A stretch of 64,000 nt of DNA from Caldifarciminota bacterium (GCA_015489175.1 WGAI01000059.1:22286-86285), one strand, 5' to 3'; numbered from the stretch's first letter, positions 1 to 9,053 are shown. Notes: generated from the letters alone by a model not told the origin. Translations and numbers: made by a program.

Positions 1-365
1 ACACCGCAGACGCCGAGGCAGGATGTCGTTTCAAGTGTGAAAAGGCCGTCTGGAGTGGTTTCCCCTTCGGAGATGCCAAGTAGCGATTTTAGCTCCTCAA
101 GCACGGTGGTGGCTCCCATCAATTGACATGCCGGTGAATCGCAGACCTGTATGATGTGCATACCCTTGGGGACAACCCTCAACGCAGAGCAGTAACTTGC
201 CACTCCATACACCCGCGCATAGGACATGTGCAGGTATTTTGCCACTTTCCTGAGGTCATCTGGCGTGAGATAGCCCTCTGGACGGGTCTCCTGAACCTCC
301 TTGAGTATTGGCAGGAGGTTCTCCGGCAGGGGTTCAAATTTCTTGAGGACATTATCGATTGACAT
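1..365 (-). CDS. nuoE: NuoE-type 24 kDa [2Fe-2S] subunit (3' end beyond window)
   Basis: Reading the minus strand from an ATG at 365 gives an open frame to the window edge that begins MSIDNVLKKFEPLPENLLPI and carries the NuoE ferredoxin ligands: a CDSPAC pair near residue 75 and the second pair in SCLGVC near residue 120. The family is the thioredoxin-like [2Fe-2S] subunit of complex I and of NAD-dependent hydrogenases and formate dehydrogenases. A GGGGAG Shine-Dalgarno lies about 8 bases upstream, just inside the end of the preceding gene, so the two genes are co-transcribed. The C-terminus, and probably a NuoF partner, lie outside the window. Whether it serves complex I or a soluble hydrogenase cannot be decided here. 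Confidence 0.88.
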   Translation of the reverse strand, partial: MSIDNVLKKFEPLPENLLPILKEVQETRPEGYLTPDDLRKVAKYLHMSYARVYGVASYCSALRVVPKGMHIIQVCDSPACQLMGATTVLEELKSLLGISEGETTPDGLFTLETTSCLGVCG

Positions 366-369
366 GGCG

Positions 370-690
370 TTAACTCCCCTGCGGCTCATCATGCACATCG
401 ATGAGCCAGTCGATTATCGGGGTTCCTCCAATGATGTGGTATTCGACAACCGTTTTGACCGTTTCAGGCGTCATGTTTCCATAAGCGAATGTCCTGCCGC
501 CGTGATGAACCTCAATAATCGGCTCGGATGATGCCACGCCCTTTTCGCCGGTTTTCTTCAAGACGACATTCAGCCCTCGCTGTTCGATTTCGGACTTCAG
601 CGCTTCAAAAACGCTCATGGCACCAGCAGCAACTGCCGTCGTGCCGGTGCTAACCGTAATCACAATCTCCTTTTTATCAAGCTCTCCCAT
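370..690 (-). CDS. Cysteine-less thioredoxin-like ferredoxin domain protein (NuoF/HndB N-terminal type)
   Basis: This 106-residue protein resembles the thioredoxin-like [2Fe-2S] domain at the N-terminus of NuoF/HydB and HndB proteins: a beta strand, a GTTAVAAGA helix start, the helix SVFEALKSEIEQRG, then the EPIIEVHHGGRTFAYGNMTPETV segment. It has no cysteine at all; the positions that normally bind the cluster are Thr, Ser, Gly or Ala (VSTGTTAVA and TGEKGVASSEP). A strong AAGGAGG site precedes the ATG. It sits directly upstream of nuoE, so it probably belongs to the same NAD(P)-linked oxidoreductase complex, where it may act structurally rather than as an electron carrier. The fold call is from motif recognition only. 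Confidence 0.7.
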   Translation of the reverse strand: MGELDKKEIVITVSTGTTAVAAGAMSVFEALKSEIEQRGLNVVLKKTGEKGVASSEPIIEVHHGGRTFAYGNMTPETVKTVVEYHIIGGTPIIDWLIDVHDEPQGS

Positions 691-797
691 AAAAATGAGC
701 CTCCTTTTGCATGCCTCAAAATGTTCTAAGTCCCGAAGGATTAACCTATATGACTATTCTTTCCAATTTTAAACCCACGAATTTTGGACAGCAAATC

Positions 798-2462
798 TCA
801 ATCAAAAACTGCGCCTCTCAGCCGATTGAGTGCGGTGGAGATCTCGAAGCTGCGGGGCAGGGTAAGGAAGCCGTCCGTTGCTCTCAGCACCGAAAAGCCC
901 TCCGTGATGACATCTGAAAGCCCTTCTTCTATCATCTCCCTGACGGTCAGATCGCCGTATTTGTCAATCGCATAGAGCATTAGTTTGCCGATTGCGCGCG
1001 TCTGCTCCCTCTCGACTATCTGTTCAACCGCAGACAGGTCTATGAGATTGCTGCCGAAAAGGATGGTGTGTTTGCTTTTTGCGTCCACTTTTATCTTCCT
1101 GCCTCTGTATGGGCTCACGCTGTTTCGCCTCAACCTCCTTGCCGATGGTGAACGGAACGCCGGCACATCGGGCACGCGGTAAGGCCGCCTCTGAGCTATC
1201 TCTTTTGCCCTCTGTGTGGCGCATATCGGCTGATATTCTTCCATTAAAATGACAGTGTCCGCCACGCTCAGGTAGTCGCCTGCTCCGCCGACAACAATTA
1301 TGCTTGAAATGCCCAACCTGCTGTAAAGTTCTCTGGCGCGGTCGATATACGGGACAATGGGCTCTTTCCTTATCAATTCGCGCATCAGCTCGTCGCGAAT
1401 CATGAAGTTCGTTGCGGATGTGTCCTCGTCGATCAGGAACAAAGTTGCGCCCATCTCGATCGCTTCAATGATGTTAGCCGCCTGAGATGTCGAGCCCGAA
1501 GCGTCCTCTGTGGAAAAGTGTTTCGTGTCGATCGATGATGGTAAGTCCCTTATAAAAGCGGAGATATCGACATTACTTATGTATCGGCCGTCCTCGGCCC
1601 TGATCTTGACCGCCGCAGGGACTGTGACGGCGAGCTCCCTGCCATCGCCTGGAATGTGGTCGTAAACGCCAAACTGGATGGCCTCAAGCAGCGTCGATTT
1701 GCCGTGAAATCCCCCACCGGCTATCAATGTCACGCCTTCGGGTATGCCCATGCCTTTGATCCGCCGTCCTGAAGGCAACTTGAAGCTGATGACAAGCTCA
1801 GCTGACGGGTTAAATGGAACAGCCCCGTCGAGCGGCCTGTTATCAACGCCGCTGGCACGCGGCAGGATAGCCCCCTCGGCGATGAAGGCCACAAGCCCCT
1901 TTTCTTTAAGTTTTTGCCTTATGAAGCTGGCGTCTAAGGCGGTCTCTACATGCTTTTTTAGCTCTGCATCGTGGCGCTGTTGGGGGAATATGGACTGGAT
2001 AATGGTCGGCAGCTCCTCGATGAGCATCTTGATAGCGATCCGTCCATTGATGCGTCTGCCGTCAGCCGGCAACCCGATGCCGAACCTGATCGTCAGGGCT
2101 TTCGCGCCTATCTCGACGCCTGATCTCTGGATGATCTCCTGTCCCGGACGCGCGAAAGCGTAAAGTCCGCTGTTGCCGCTGCCCCTTTTCCTTAAGAATT
2201 TGCGCGATACATCGTGCAGCCTGCGAAGCAGCCAGTCAGCGGTCGCCGTTCTGCTGACTTCGTCCTCCAGTGCCCATGATGGAAGCCTAAGGATGGAAAG
2301 CGAAACCTCGGCTTCAAATCTGCCAGGAGGCGCAAAAGGATCGGACTGCACATGTTTGACATGGAGCTTGAAAGTCCGATAATCGTATGTCCCGGTTATG
2401 TCTTTATAAGCTCCGTATCCCTTGCGATCTATGCGAGCCAGAATTCTTTTCAATCTATCCAT
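798..2462 (-). CDS. Predicted ATPase of the ABC class (ABC_ATPase family)
   Basis: The 554-residue protein matches the stand-alone ABC_ATPase family (PF09818 type). The first 240 residues form the family-specific N-terminal region. The Walker A motif GGGFHGKST is at residues 249-257, a signature-like SGSTSQAANI at 322-331, and a Walker B ATLFLIDEDTSAT at about 339-351. There are no membrane segments, so it is not an ordinary transporter subunit; the cellular role of this family is unknown. Its ATG overlaps the last codons of pyrG (ATGGATAG), which implies translational coupling. Downstream lies a gap of about 100 bases before the ferredoxin-like gene. Confidence 0.85.
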   Translation of the reverse strand: MDRLKRILARIDRKGYGAYKDITGTYDYRTFKLHVKHVQSDPFAPPGRFEAEVSLSILRLPSWALEDEVSRTATADWLLRRLHDVSRKFLRKRGSGNSGLYAFARPGQEIIQRSGVEIGAKALTIRFGIGLPADGRRINGRIAIKMLIEELPTIIQSIFPQQRHDAELKKHVETALDASFIRQKLKEKGLVAFIAEGAILPRASGVDNRPLDGAVPFNPSAELVISFKLPSGRRIKGMGIPEGVTLIAGGGFHGKSTLLEAIQFGVYDHIPGDGRELAVTVPAAVKIRAEDGRYISNVDISAFIRDLPSSIDTKHFSTEDASGSTSQAANIIEAIEMGATLFLIDEDTSATNFMIRDELMRELIRKEPIVPYIDRARELYSRLGISSIIVVGGAGDYLSVADTVILMEEYQPICATQRAKEIAQRRPYRVPDVPAFRSPSARRLRRNSVSPYRGRKIKVDAKSKHTILFGSNLIDLSAVEQIVEREQTRAIGKLMLYAIDKYGDLTVREMIEEGLSDVITEGFSVLRATDGFLTLPRSFEISTALNRLRGAVFD

Positions 2463-4056
2463 TTTGTTTCATTGCTGCGCGTACGAGGCCGACGAAAAGT
2501 GGATGTGGCGATAGTGGCCTCGATTTGAACTCAGGGTGGAATTGCGATGCTATGAAAAACGGATGATCTTTTATCTCAACCACTTCAACAAGTCCGCTGT
2601 CAACTGCTTCGCCTGATACGGTGAGGCCGGCGTCCTCCAGCTGCTGACGATACGCGCGGTTGACCTCATACCTGTGGCGATGGCGCTCGTGGATTATCTC
2701 CTGCCGATAAAGGTTGTAAACGAGTGTATCCCTGAAAAGCCTCACTGCCGATGAGCCGAGCCGCATCGTGCCACCGTAAATCTCAAATCCGACCTCGTCC
2801 GGGAGTAAATCGATAACGGGGTGGGGTGTTGAGGGGTCGAATTCCGTCGAATTGGCATTTTCAAGTCCCACGACATGTCGCGCAAACTCCACGACGGTGA
2901 GTTGCAGGCCGAGACAGATGCCAAGGAACGGGATTTTGTTCTCGCGCGCGTATTTGATGGCCATTATCTTGCCTTCTGTCCCGCGCTTGCCAAACCCGCC
3001 GGGTATGATCAGCCCATCAATGCCATCCAGCATGCTCTCAGCGCCATTTTTCTCGACATCTGTGGAGCTTATCAGAACCGGTTCTACTTTTATGTCGTTT
3101 GCTGCGCCTGCATGAACGAGCGCCTCAAAAATGCTTTTGTATGAATCCCTTATGTGCACATATTTGCCGCAAAGCCCGATCCTGACAGTGCCACGAGAGG
3201 GGTTTTTGACCCGTCTCAAAAAATTCTCCCAGTCCGTCAGATCAGGGGATTCCGCGAAAGGTAATCCGAATTGCGTAAGAATTTCGCGATCAACATTAGC
3301 CTTTCTCAAAAGGAGCGGGATGTCGTAGATGGTTGGCATCACGGAGGCGCGAACCACTCGTTTCGGCGGCAGATTTGCGAAAAGCGCTATCTTCCGCACT
3401 GCATCCCATGTGATTTCCTTTTCTGCCCTGCATATCAGCATATCCGGTTGGATGCCTATCTCCCTTAGCTTCTGCACGCTGTGCTGTGTGGGTTTCGTCT
3501 TAAGTTCGCCAGCTGCAGACAGATATGGCAGAAGCGTCAGGTGGATTGAGAATGTCCCCGACGGCGGTTCCTCAAGCCTTAGTTGCCGTATGGCTTCGAG
3601 GAACGGCAGGCTCTCGATATCTCCCACGGTGCCGCCGACTTCGACGATGACTATGTCGCTGTCAACACCGAGCTGCCTGATTCTCGACTTGATCTCATTG
3701 GTGAGGTGCGGCACAACCTGAACGGTCTGTCCCAAAAATTCGCCCTTCCGCTCCTTCTCGATCAAGGTGGCATACACCTGACCTGTGGTGAAGTTGTTTT
3801 CCCGTTTCAGAGATTGGTTAAGGAACCGCTCGTAATGGCCGATGTCGAGGTCGGTCTCCGCCCCATCGTCGGTGACGAAGACCTCTCCGTGCTGAAACGG
3901 GTTCATCGTGCCGGGATCGACATTGATGTAAGGGTCAATCTTGAGGAGTTTCACACGGTAGCCGTTCCTTTTGAGGAGCAAGCCGATAGATGCGGTGATG
4001 ACGCCCTTGCCGAGGGATGACACAACGCCGCCTGTTACAAAAATGTATTTAGCCAT
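2455..4056 (-). CDS. pyrG: CTP synthase
   Basis: Cytosolic enzyme that aminates UTP to CTP with ATP and glutamine. The 533-residue length is typical. The N-terminal synthase domain (about 1-270) begins KYIFVTGGVVSSLGKGV, the characteristic P-loop, and holds the Mg-binding DPYINVDPGTM segment. The C-terminal class I glutamine amidotransferase domain (about 290-530) carries the nucleophile Cys in LGICLGLQ and a His/Glu pair in ASQFHPEF. The start ATG has a GGGG site 7 bases upstream. The following ABC-class ATPase overlaps by 8 bases. Nothing unusual is seen in the protein. Confidence 0.97.
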   Translation of the reverse strand: MAKYIFVTGGVVSSLGKGVITASIGLLLKRNGYRVKLLKIDPYINVDPGTMNPFQHGEVFVTDDGAETDLDIGHYERFLNQSLKRENNFTTGQVYATLIEKERKGEFLGQTVQVVPHLTNEIKSRIRQLGVDSDIVIVEVGGTVGDIESLPFLEAIRQLRLEEPPSGTFSIHLTLLPYLSAAGELKTKPTQHSVQKLREIGIQPDMLICRAEKEITWDAVRKIALFANLPPKRVVRASVMPTIYDIPLLLRKANVDREILTQFGLPFAESPDLTDWENFLRRVKNPSRGTVRIGLCGKYVHIRDSYKSIFEALVHAGAANDIKVEPVLISSTDVEKNGAESMLDGIDGLIIPGGFGKRGTEGKIMAIKYARENKIPFLGICLGLQLTVVEFARHVVGLENANSTEFDPSTPHPVIDLLPDEVGFEIYGGTMRLGSSAVRLFRDTLVYNLYRQEIIHERHRHRYEVNRAYRQQLEDAGLTVSGEAVDSGLVEVVEIKDHPFFIASQFHPEFKSRPLSPHPLFVGLVRAAMKQNG

Positions 4057-4111
4057 AACACAACCCCTTTTGGGACTTGATTATAAAGGCCGAATTTTGT
4101 CTCGGGCTCCG

Positions 4112-5233
4112 TTAACCTACTAAATCGACCACTGTCCTGTGCAGTTTCAGCCTGAAATCCCTGATTTTGCGCGCATCGCGTCCGTAAAAGACGCGATTGG
4201 TGAGGGCTACAACGACGAGCTCCCTATCGGGATCGATGTAAAGCGATGTGCCCGTGAAGCCTGTATGTCCGAATGTGTTAGGACCGAGTGGGTTGGATGG
4301 CGATGTTTCGGCGGGCGACCAAAGAGCCCAACCGAGCCCGCGCCTGGTGGTGCCCTTTTCGGCCTGAAGCGAAACCGCCTCTTGAGCCAGATGACTTTCT
4401 ATCAGGACAGAATCTCCGAGCACCGAATGGAGCCACAAACGCCCAAATTCCGCCACATCTTTGACATTACCGAAAAGCCCGGCGTGCCCCGACACGCCGC
4501 CAAGCGCCCACGCATTTTCGTCGTGCACCTCTCCCTGCATCCTTTTTCCGCGCCATGGGCAATACTCGGTGGCCGCCGCAGTGTTGGCGGGAACAGGGCC
4601 GTAGGTTATCGAGGCTAACTGATACGGGGCTGTCAGATACCTTGAAACAGCCAGATTTAAAGGCATATCCGTGAGCTTTTCGATCGTCCAGCCGAGAACC
4701 ATGAAGCCGAGATCCGAATAAACCACATTCGTTCCGGGTAGGTATGCGAAATCCGTATGAAACACCGCATCCCTGATCTTATCAGGCGAGCCCAATTTAT
4801 AAAGTGGCTTCCAGCCGGGCAGGCCAGAAGTATGGGTCAGGAGGTGTCGAAAGGTGACATCTCGTGCGTCAACTGTGCCGCCGCTCGATACCTCGATGTA
4901 TTTACCGGGGGCAAGCGGGTTCTCGAAAGGTGCAATCTCCCTCGTGCCAGAGAATTCGCTGAGTATCGAGCTGACAGGCTCATCAAGTGAGACGAACTCG
5001 TCCTCAACAAGCCTCAAAAACACCGTGGTGGTGAACAATTTTGTCAGTGACGCAAGGTCAAACAGTGTGTCCTCGGTCGCAGGTGTGCTGCCAAGCTCAG
5101 GGTTTAACACGCCCGCAGCATGTTCAAAAACAACCTCATCCCGTTTGACGACAGCGACAGCAGCGGCAGTGCAGCAATCCCCGATGCCGTTTTCTACTAT
5201 GTCTCTCAGCAAGTTGATGTCACTTTGAGCCAT
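4112..5233 (-). CDS. Beta-lactamase-like serine hydrolase (class C/AmpC fold)
   Basis: A 373-residue penicillin-binding-protein-fold hydrolase. The Ser-x-x-Lys catalytic pair is in DLASLTKLF near residues 62-65, the Tyr motif is YSDLG near 170, and the third motif is HTGFTG near 328, as in esterase-like and D-amino-peptidase-like members. There is no obvious signal peptide, so it may be cytoplasmic or non-classically exported; the substrate cannot be deduced. The open frame also allows a TTG three bases earlier, but the ATG at 5233 is preferred. It overlaps the end of the upstream GNAT gene, so the two are an operon. It resembles esterases of this fold more than true beta-lactamases because the KTG is HTG. 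Confidence 0.85.
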   Translation of the reverse strand: MAQSDINLLRDIVENGIGDCCTAAAVAVVKRDEVVFEHAAGVLNPELGSTPATEDTLFDLASLTKLFTTTVFLRLVEDEFVSLDEPVSSILSEFSGTREIAPFENPLAPGKYIEVSSGGTVDARDVTFRHLLTHTSGLPGWKPLYKLGSPDKIRDAVFHTDFAYLPGTNVVYSDLGFMVLGWTIEKLTDMPLNLAVSRYLTAPYQLASITYGPVPANTAAATEYCPWRGKRMQGEVHDENAWALGGVSGHAGLFGNVKDVAEFGRLWLHSVLGDSVLIESHLAQEAVSLQAEKGTTRRGLGWALWSPAETSPSNPLGPNTFGHTGFTGTSLYIDPDRELVVVALTNRVFYGRDARKIRDFRLKLHRTVVDLVG

Positions 5234-5678
5234 CAAGGTATTTCACATAGTAGATACCGTGCACGCCGGGTTTGTAGAAATCGTATTTCGCACACTCAGG
5301 GAAATACCCGCACTTGAGGTAGAAGATGTTAGCCTGAAGGTTATCCGAACCTGTATCGACATAGATCTTCCTGACGCCGTTCTCCTTGCCATACTTTTCC
5401 ATCGCCGCCATCAACTTTTTGCCGATACCTTTGCCCTGCTGACCCTCTCGGACACCGATCATGCCGATGTAGCCGACCATGTTCCATTTGGTGAACCAGA
5501 AAGTGGAGTAACCGACGACCTCCTCCCCATCGACAGCGACAAAAACGCGCCCGGTAGGCATGTTCAACACATTGTCCAGGTCTGCCACCGCATCCTCTCT
5601 TGGGGTGTGCATGACATGCTCATAGATGTAAAGCACACCTTCTCTGTGTTTATCCTGATATTCGATTATCTCAACCAT
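5220..5678 (-). CDS. GNAT family N-acetyltransferase
   Basis: A 152-residue GNAT acetyltransferase. Beta strand 4 and the acetyl-CoA pyrophosphate loop are visible as IGVREGQQGKGIGKKLM (Q/RxxGxG/A motif at QQGKGIG), followed by the typical MEKYGKENG helix and KIYVDTGSDNLQANIFYLKCGY segment. These enzymes transfer acetyl from acetyl-CoA to amines of small molecules or protein N-termini; the substrate is unknown. The frame opens at a TTG at 5696, but the ATG at 5678 (MVEIIEYQ) fits the family start better. Little Shine-Dalgarno sequence is visible. The stop overlaps the start of the serine hydrolase downstream. Confidence 0.88.
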   Translation of the reverse strand: MVEIIEYQDKHREGVLYIYEHVMHTPREDAVADLDNVLNMPTGRVFVAVDGEEVVGYSTFWFTKWNMVGYIGMIGVREGQQGKGIGKKLMAAMEKYGKENGVRKIYVDTGSDNLQANIFYLKCGYFPECAKYDFYKPGVHGIYYVKYLDGSK

Positions 5679-5874
5679 ACTTTGATTTTGTATCAACGCA
5701 TAAAAATTTGCAACGCTAAAGGAAATGGACGATTTGTAGCCACAATTTCTCGAAATTTTTCACCAGGGATCGCTCGAATGAGCTGTTTAAACGGATCGAT
5801 TTGTGGTGTCCGCGATGAAATATTACAATCATAGCGCTTATCTGAGAGCTTCATGCCCAAAGGAGCACAACGAC

Positions 5875-6777
5875 ATGAAAAGGATTTTGGTAATAGGTTC
5901 GCCCGTAATAGACGAAATCCACACATTCAGCGGAGAAGTTTACAAAAAATGGGGAGGAATATCCTACACGATAGCGGCAGCTGCAACGCTTCTGCCCGAT
6001 TACCAGATTGTGCCGGCGACATGGGTTGGGGAGGAAGAACAGGCAGCTTTCCTCAAATTCATCTCCCAATATCCCAATGTGTCCGATGAACTTCTGCTTT
6101 TCGACAGAGGACTTACAAACAAGAACCAATTGGTTTACCGAGACGAGGAGGAAAGGGATGAGTTTTTTGAGCTCAATACCCGTCCCGTCCCGCTTGAACA
6201 CCTGCGTCCTAATCTTGACACTTTCGAGGCCATAATGGTGAACTTCATCACCCCGCGCGATATAGAGATGGAAACGCTAAAAAGCATATCCATGTCATTC
6301 AAAAATTTGATGTTCGGGGACATCCATAGCCTTTTGAGGCGGCCGTCGAAGAATGGGAAGTTTGAACTGGTCAGATCGCTGCCAAACTGGAACATCTGGG
6401 CATCCTGTTTCGACATAATTCAGTTAAACCATCTGGAACTGCCGTCGTTTACAGGTTTTGACATCCGTGACGAGGCGGAGTATCGCATGGCCGCCGCAAT
6501 GGTCTTGATGGCGGGGCCGCGCTGCCTCAATGTCACCCGTGGGAAAAGCGGGTCATTGCTGGCTTACAGGGAAAACGGCGAGGTGTTTTTTAAGGTTTAC
6601 ACAAATCCCCCACATACACCCGTTGATCCCACAGGCTGTGGTGACATATTCGGTGCGGCCTTCGTCTCCGTGATGCTTGGAGGTGGAGATTTCCGTTCAG
6701 CTGCGGAATTTGCCAACAGGAAAGCTATGGAGAAAGCTATCGGAGAATTGGATATCGGTTCGCTTGATGTAGATTGA
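5875..6777 (+). CDS. PfkB-family carbohydrate/nucleoside kinase
   Basis: A 300-residue ribokinase-fold kinase that uses ATP to phosphorylate a sugar or nucleoside-like substrate. The N-terminal VIGSPVIDEI strand and the WGGISYTIAAAATLL glycine motif match PfkB signature 1, and the second signature with the catalytic base is DPTGCGDIFGAAFV at about residues 251-264 (usually DTxGAGD). An AAAGGAG site 8 bases before ATG 5875 decides the start; an upstream in-frame ATG at 5803 lacks one. The gene stands alone, divergent from the GNAT gene, and ends at a strong bidirectional terminator. The substrate cannot be assigned. Confidence 0.88.
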   Translation: MKRILVIGSPVIDEIHTFSGEVYKKWGGISYTIAAAATLLPDYQIVPATWVGEEEQAAFLKFISQYPNVSDELLLFDRGLTNKNQLVYRDEEERDEFFELNTRPVPLEHLRPNLDTFEAIMVNFITPRDIEMETLKSISMSFKNLMFGDIHSLLRRPSKNGKFELVRSLPNWNIWASCFDIIQLNHLELPSFTGFDIRDEAEYRMAAAMVLMAGPRCLNVTRGKSGSLLAYRENGEVFFKVYTNPPHTPVDPTGCGDIFGAAFVSVMLGGGDFRSAAEFANRKAMEKAIGELDIGSLDVD

Positions 6778-6779
6778 TT

Positions 6780-6808
6780 GTGCGGCCGCGCCGAAGGCGC
6801 GGCCGCAC
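6780..6808. terminator. 13-bp GAA-triloop hairpin between convergent genes
   Basis: GTGCGGCCGCGCC, GAA and GGCGCGGCCGCAC form a perfect 13-bp stem directly after the PfkB-kinase stop and before the M42 peptidase 3' end. It lacks a clear T-tract but its symmetry would serve both strands. Confidence 0.75.
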
Positions 6809-6815
6809 ACCGTAA

Positions 6816-7874
6816 TCAGGCCAATAAGCCTTTCAGCCTATCCACATTGCTGACGAAATTCATAACGAGCTTTAGGCTCGCATCGTAGTCGGAGAAATAC
6901 ATCAGGCTGACAGGCGAGTGAATGTATCTCGCAGGCACAGCGATGACGCCATACACAGCGCCTTTGCCCGATGTGTGAATTACCCCGGCGTTCGTCCCGC
7001 CGAAGCCGGGAAGTTTATACTGGAACGGGACGCCCGCCTCGCGCGCAGCATCTTCAAGAGCCATGATCATCTTCCTCGGGACGACGATTGTCTTGTCAGC
7101 TATGGTGATGACGGGGCCCTTGCCGAGCGAAGTAACCTGCTTGCGTTCAGGCACGCCGGGCATGTCGGCTCCGATTGTTCCTTCAAGCGACAACCCGATA
7201 TCCGGTTGGACGGATGCCGCCACCGTCCGAGCCCCTCTAAGTCCGATTTCCTCGCCCATTGTGAAGGCGAGATAAAGGTCAAACGGCAGCTTATCTTTAA
7301 GGTTGCGCGCGATTTCTATCATCATGGCGCAGCCAACACGGTTGTCGAATGCCTTGCCGACGAGCACACCGTCATGGATTTCCCTTGCAGGGTAGTGGAT
7401 AACAACGGGATCGCCCTCATGCACGCCCCTCTGGATTACTTCATCCCTGCTTGCTGCTCCGATGTCGATGAAAAGCTCATCGATGGGGATTACTTCGCGG
7501 CGCTCAGCTTGCGTCAGGATGTGAGGCGGTTTCGCCCCGATGACACCCTGCACGATGTCGCCGCTCCTCGTCTTGATCTCCACTAAATGAGCAAGGATGA
7601 TGCGAGGATCCCAGCCGCCGAGCGGCACGAACCGTATGAAGCCGTTTCTTTCGATGCTGGACACGATAAAGCCTACTTCATCCATGTGTGCATCTAACAT
7701 CAATTTGAATTCACCGCCGCCTCTTTTGACGGCTATCAGGTTGCCCAGCGGATCGGTTGTGAGCTCATCGACAAATGGCTCAATCTCAGTCTTTATGAAC
7801 TCCCTGACATCATCTTCAAATCCGGCAACTCCGTGGATGTCAGAGAGTTTAAGTATTAGCTCTTTATCGGCCAT
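6816..7874 (-). CDS. M42 family metallopeptidase (tetrahedral aminopeptidase/deblocking type)
   Basis: A 352-residue M42 di-zinc aminopeptidase. Metal and catalytic residues are visible in LMLDAHMDEVGFIV (His, Asp), GKAFDNRVGCAMM (bridging Asp), FTMGEEIGLRGA (Glu-Glu) and the C-terminal RYIHSPVSLMYFSDY (His). Such enzymes form large dodecamers that trim peptides in the cytoplasm and are common in thermophiles. The frame allows MEDE at 7886, but the sequence GGAGGATGAAATG places an ideal Shine-Dalgarno 5 bases before the ATG at 7874, so the shorter start is chosen. It follows the amidohydrolase in the same operon with a TAATG-type junction. Confidence 0.92.
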   Translation of the reverse strand: MADKELILKLSDIHGVAGFEDDVREFIKTEIEPFVDELTTDPLGNLIAVKRGGGEFKLMLDAHMDEVGFIVSSIERNGFIRFVPLGGWDPRIILAHLVEIKTRSGDIVQGVIGAKPPHILTQAERREVIPIDELFIDIGAASRDEVIQRGVHEGDPVVIHYPAREIHDGVLVGKAFDNRVGCAMMIEIARNLKDKLPFDLYLAFTMGEEIGLRGARTVAASVQPDIGLSLEGTIGADMPGVPERKQVTSLGKGPVITIADKTIVVPRKMIMALEDAAREAGVPFQYKLPGFGGTNAGVIHTSGKGAVYGVIAVPARYIHSPVSLMYFSDYDASLKLVMNFVSNVDRLKGLLA

Positions 7875-7885
7875 TTCATCCTCCA

Positions 7886-9019
7886 TTAGCTTGATATTTC
7901 CTCACCTTTGAAAATGATTTTTGCAGGTTTGGATGGAAGCACAAACGGGTCATCTTCCCAGATGAGGAAGTTGGCTTCCTTGCCCTTCTCGATAGTGCCC
8001 ATATCGTCGTCGATGTCGAGATTTTTGGCTGCGATGGAGGTTATGGAAGCCAGAGCTTTGACCTTTGAAAATCCCGTCAACAGGAAATAACGGAGCTGGA
8101 GCAACAGGTTCCTCTGGAGCACAACGGGATGATCGGTCATCAAGGCAAAATCAAGCCCGACTTCTTTCATGGTCTGCAGGTTTTTCCATGTGTCGAACCT
8201 GAGCTCATACTTGTAGGCGAATGCGTCTATCGGCCCGTAGTTGAACGGGACTTCTCGTTTGGCGATCTCCTCGAAGATCTCGATGTTGTGCAAGTTACTG
8301 CCGTGCTCGATCGTATATTTGAATCCGTATTCGTCAGCGAACCTGAAAAGGGCGGCCAAATCCGCCTCAGTGTGCACATGAATCCTGAGCCTGAGCTCCC
8401 CACGCAGGACCTTAAGCCACTTCAAATCGACTGGATCTATCTCCTCCTCGACTTTTTTGCCGCTCTCAAGCTGTTTTTCTATCTGCCTGGCCTTTTCAAG
8501 GGATTTCCTGAGCACGCCGAATACACCAAGCCTTGTCGTGGGACGCTGACCTTTGTTATTTCCCGCATATTTCGGGTTTTCGCCAAGCGCTCCTTTGAGT
8601 CCACCGCTTTTGATGTAACGGTCAGCTTTCAATTTGCCCGGAACATACAGAACCGCTCCTTCGCCGCCTATAAGGTTACCGCTTCCCGGAAGGATACAAG
8701 TCACAAGGACGCCAAATTCGACGGAGTCGGAGAGCGCCGGATCCTCGTGATCGAAAGCGTCAAATGCATCTATCAACGGGTTGGTAAAATCGATGTAATC
8801 GTTAACATCGCCTCCGTTTGACGGCTCCCCCCACCTCGCAAGGCCTATGTGGGAGTGAACATCGATGAAGCCGGGCGTCATGATCTCGACGGTGTCATAG
8901 GGAAGATTGGGATTTGACTGAGTTACTTCCTCAATTCTGCCCTCATCGTTGACCACCACGAAGGTATCGGTTTTTAGTCCCTTCCCATCATATAAGTGTT
9001 TGACAAGGTAAGCCTTCAT
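7886..9019 (-). CDS. Amidohydrolase family protein (imidazolonepropionase-like)
   Basis: A 377-residue amidohydrolase. The metal-binding HxH is in FIDVHSHIGL near residue 55, with further ligands in IHVHTEADL, YTIEHGSNLHN and ALMTDHPVV, and the C-terminal small beta domain holds GTIEKGKEANFLIWEDDPF. The family hydrolyses cyclic amides, C-N bonds or N-acetyl groups; the substrate is not evident. The insert between 110 and 200 is rich in Lys, as in the deacetylase-like branch. GGAGAAGGTGCG precedes the ATG at 9019; a longer frame to 9082 has no site. It is followed immediately by the M42 peptidase, suggesting a peptide or amino-acid salvage pair. Confidence 0.85.
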   Translation of the reverse strand: MKAYLVKHLYDGKGLKTDTFVVVNDEGRIEEVTQSNPNLPYDTVEIMTPGFIDVHSHIGLARWGEPSNGGDVNDYIDFTNPLIDAFDAFDHEDPALSDSVEFGVLVTCILPGSGNLIGGEGAVLYVPGKLKADRYIKSGGLKGALGENPKYAGNNKGQRPTTRLGVFGVLRKSLEKARQIEKQLESGKKVEEEIDPVDLKWLKVLRGELRLRIHVHTEADLAALFRFADEYGFKYTIEHGSNLHNIEIFEEIAKREVPFNYGPIDAFAYKYELRFDTWKNLQTMKEVGLDFALMTDHPVVLQRNLLLQLRYFLLTGFSKVKALASITSIAAKNLDIDDDMGTIEKGKEANFLIWEDDPFVLPSKPAKIIFKGEEISS

Positions 9020-9047
9020 CGCACCTTCTCCTGTTTTGTTGCAGGTT

Positions 9048-9053
9048 ATTATA
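9048..9053 (-). promoter_or_regulatory. Candidate -10 element of the amidohydrolase-peptidase operon
   Basis: A perfect TATAAT on the minus strand lies 28 bases before the amidohydrolase ATG. No good -35 hexamer is visible 16-18 bases upstream, so this is tentative. Confidence 0.35.

Noticed and set aside
4112-5233. Interpretation as a true antibiotic-hydrolysing beta-lactamase
   Set aside because: There is no signal peptide and the third motif is HTG rather than KTG; esterase or peptidase-like members of the fold fit better.
5259-5834. A 191-codon plus-strand frame
   Set aside because: It lies opposite the GNAT gene with acetyl-CoA-binding motifs and has no recognisable protein features.
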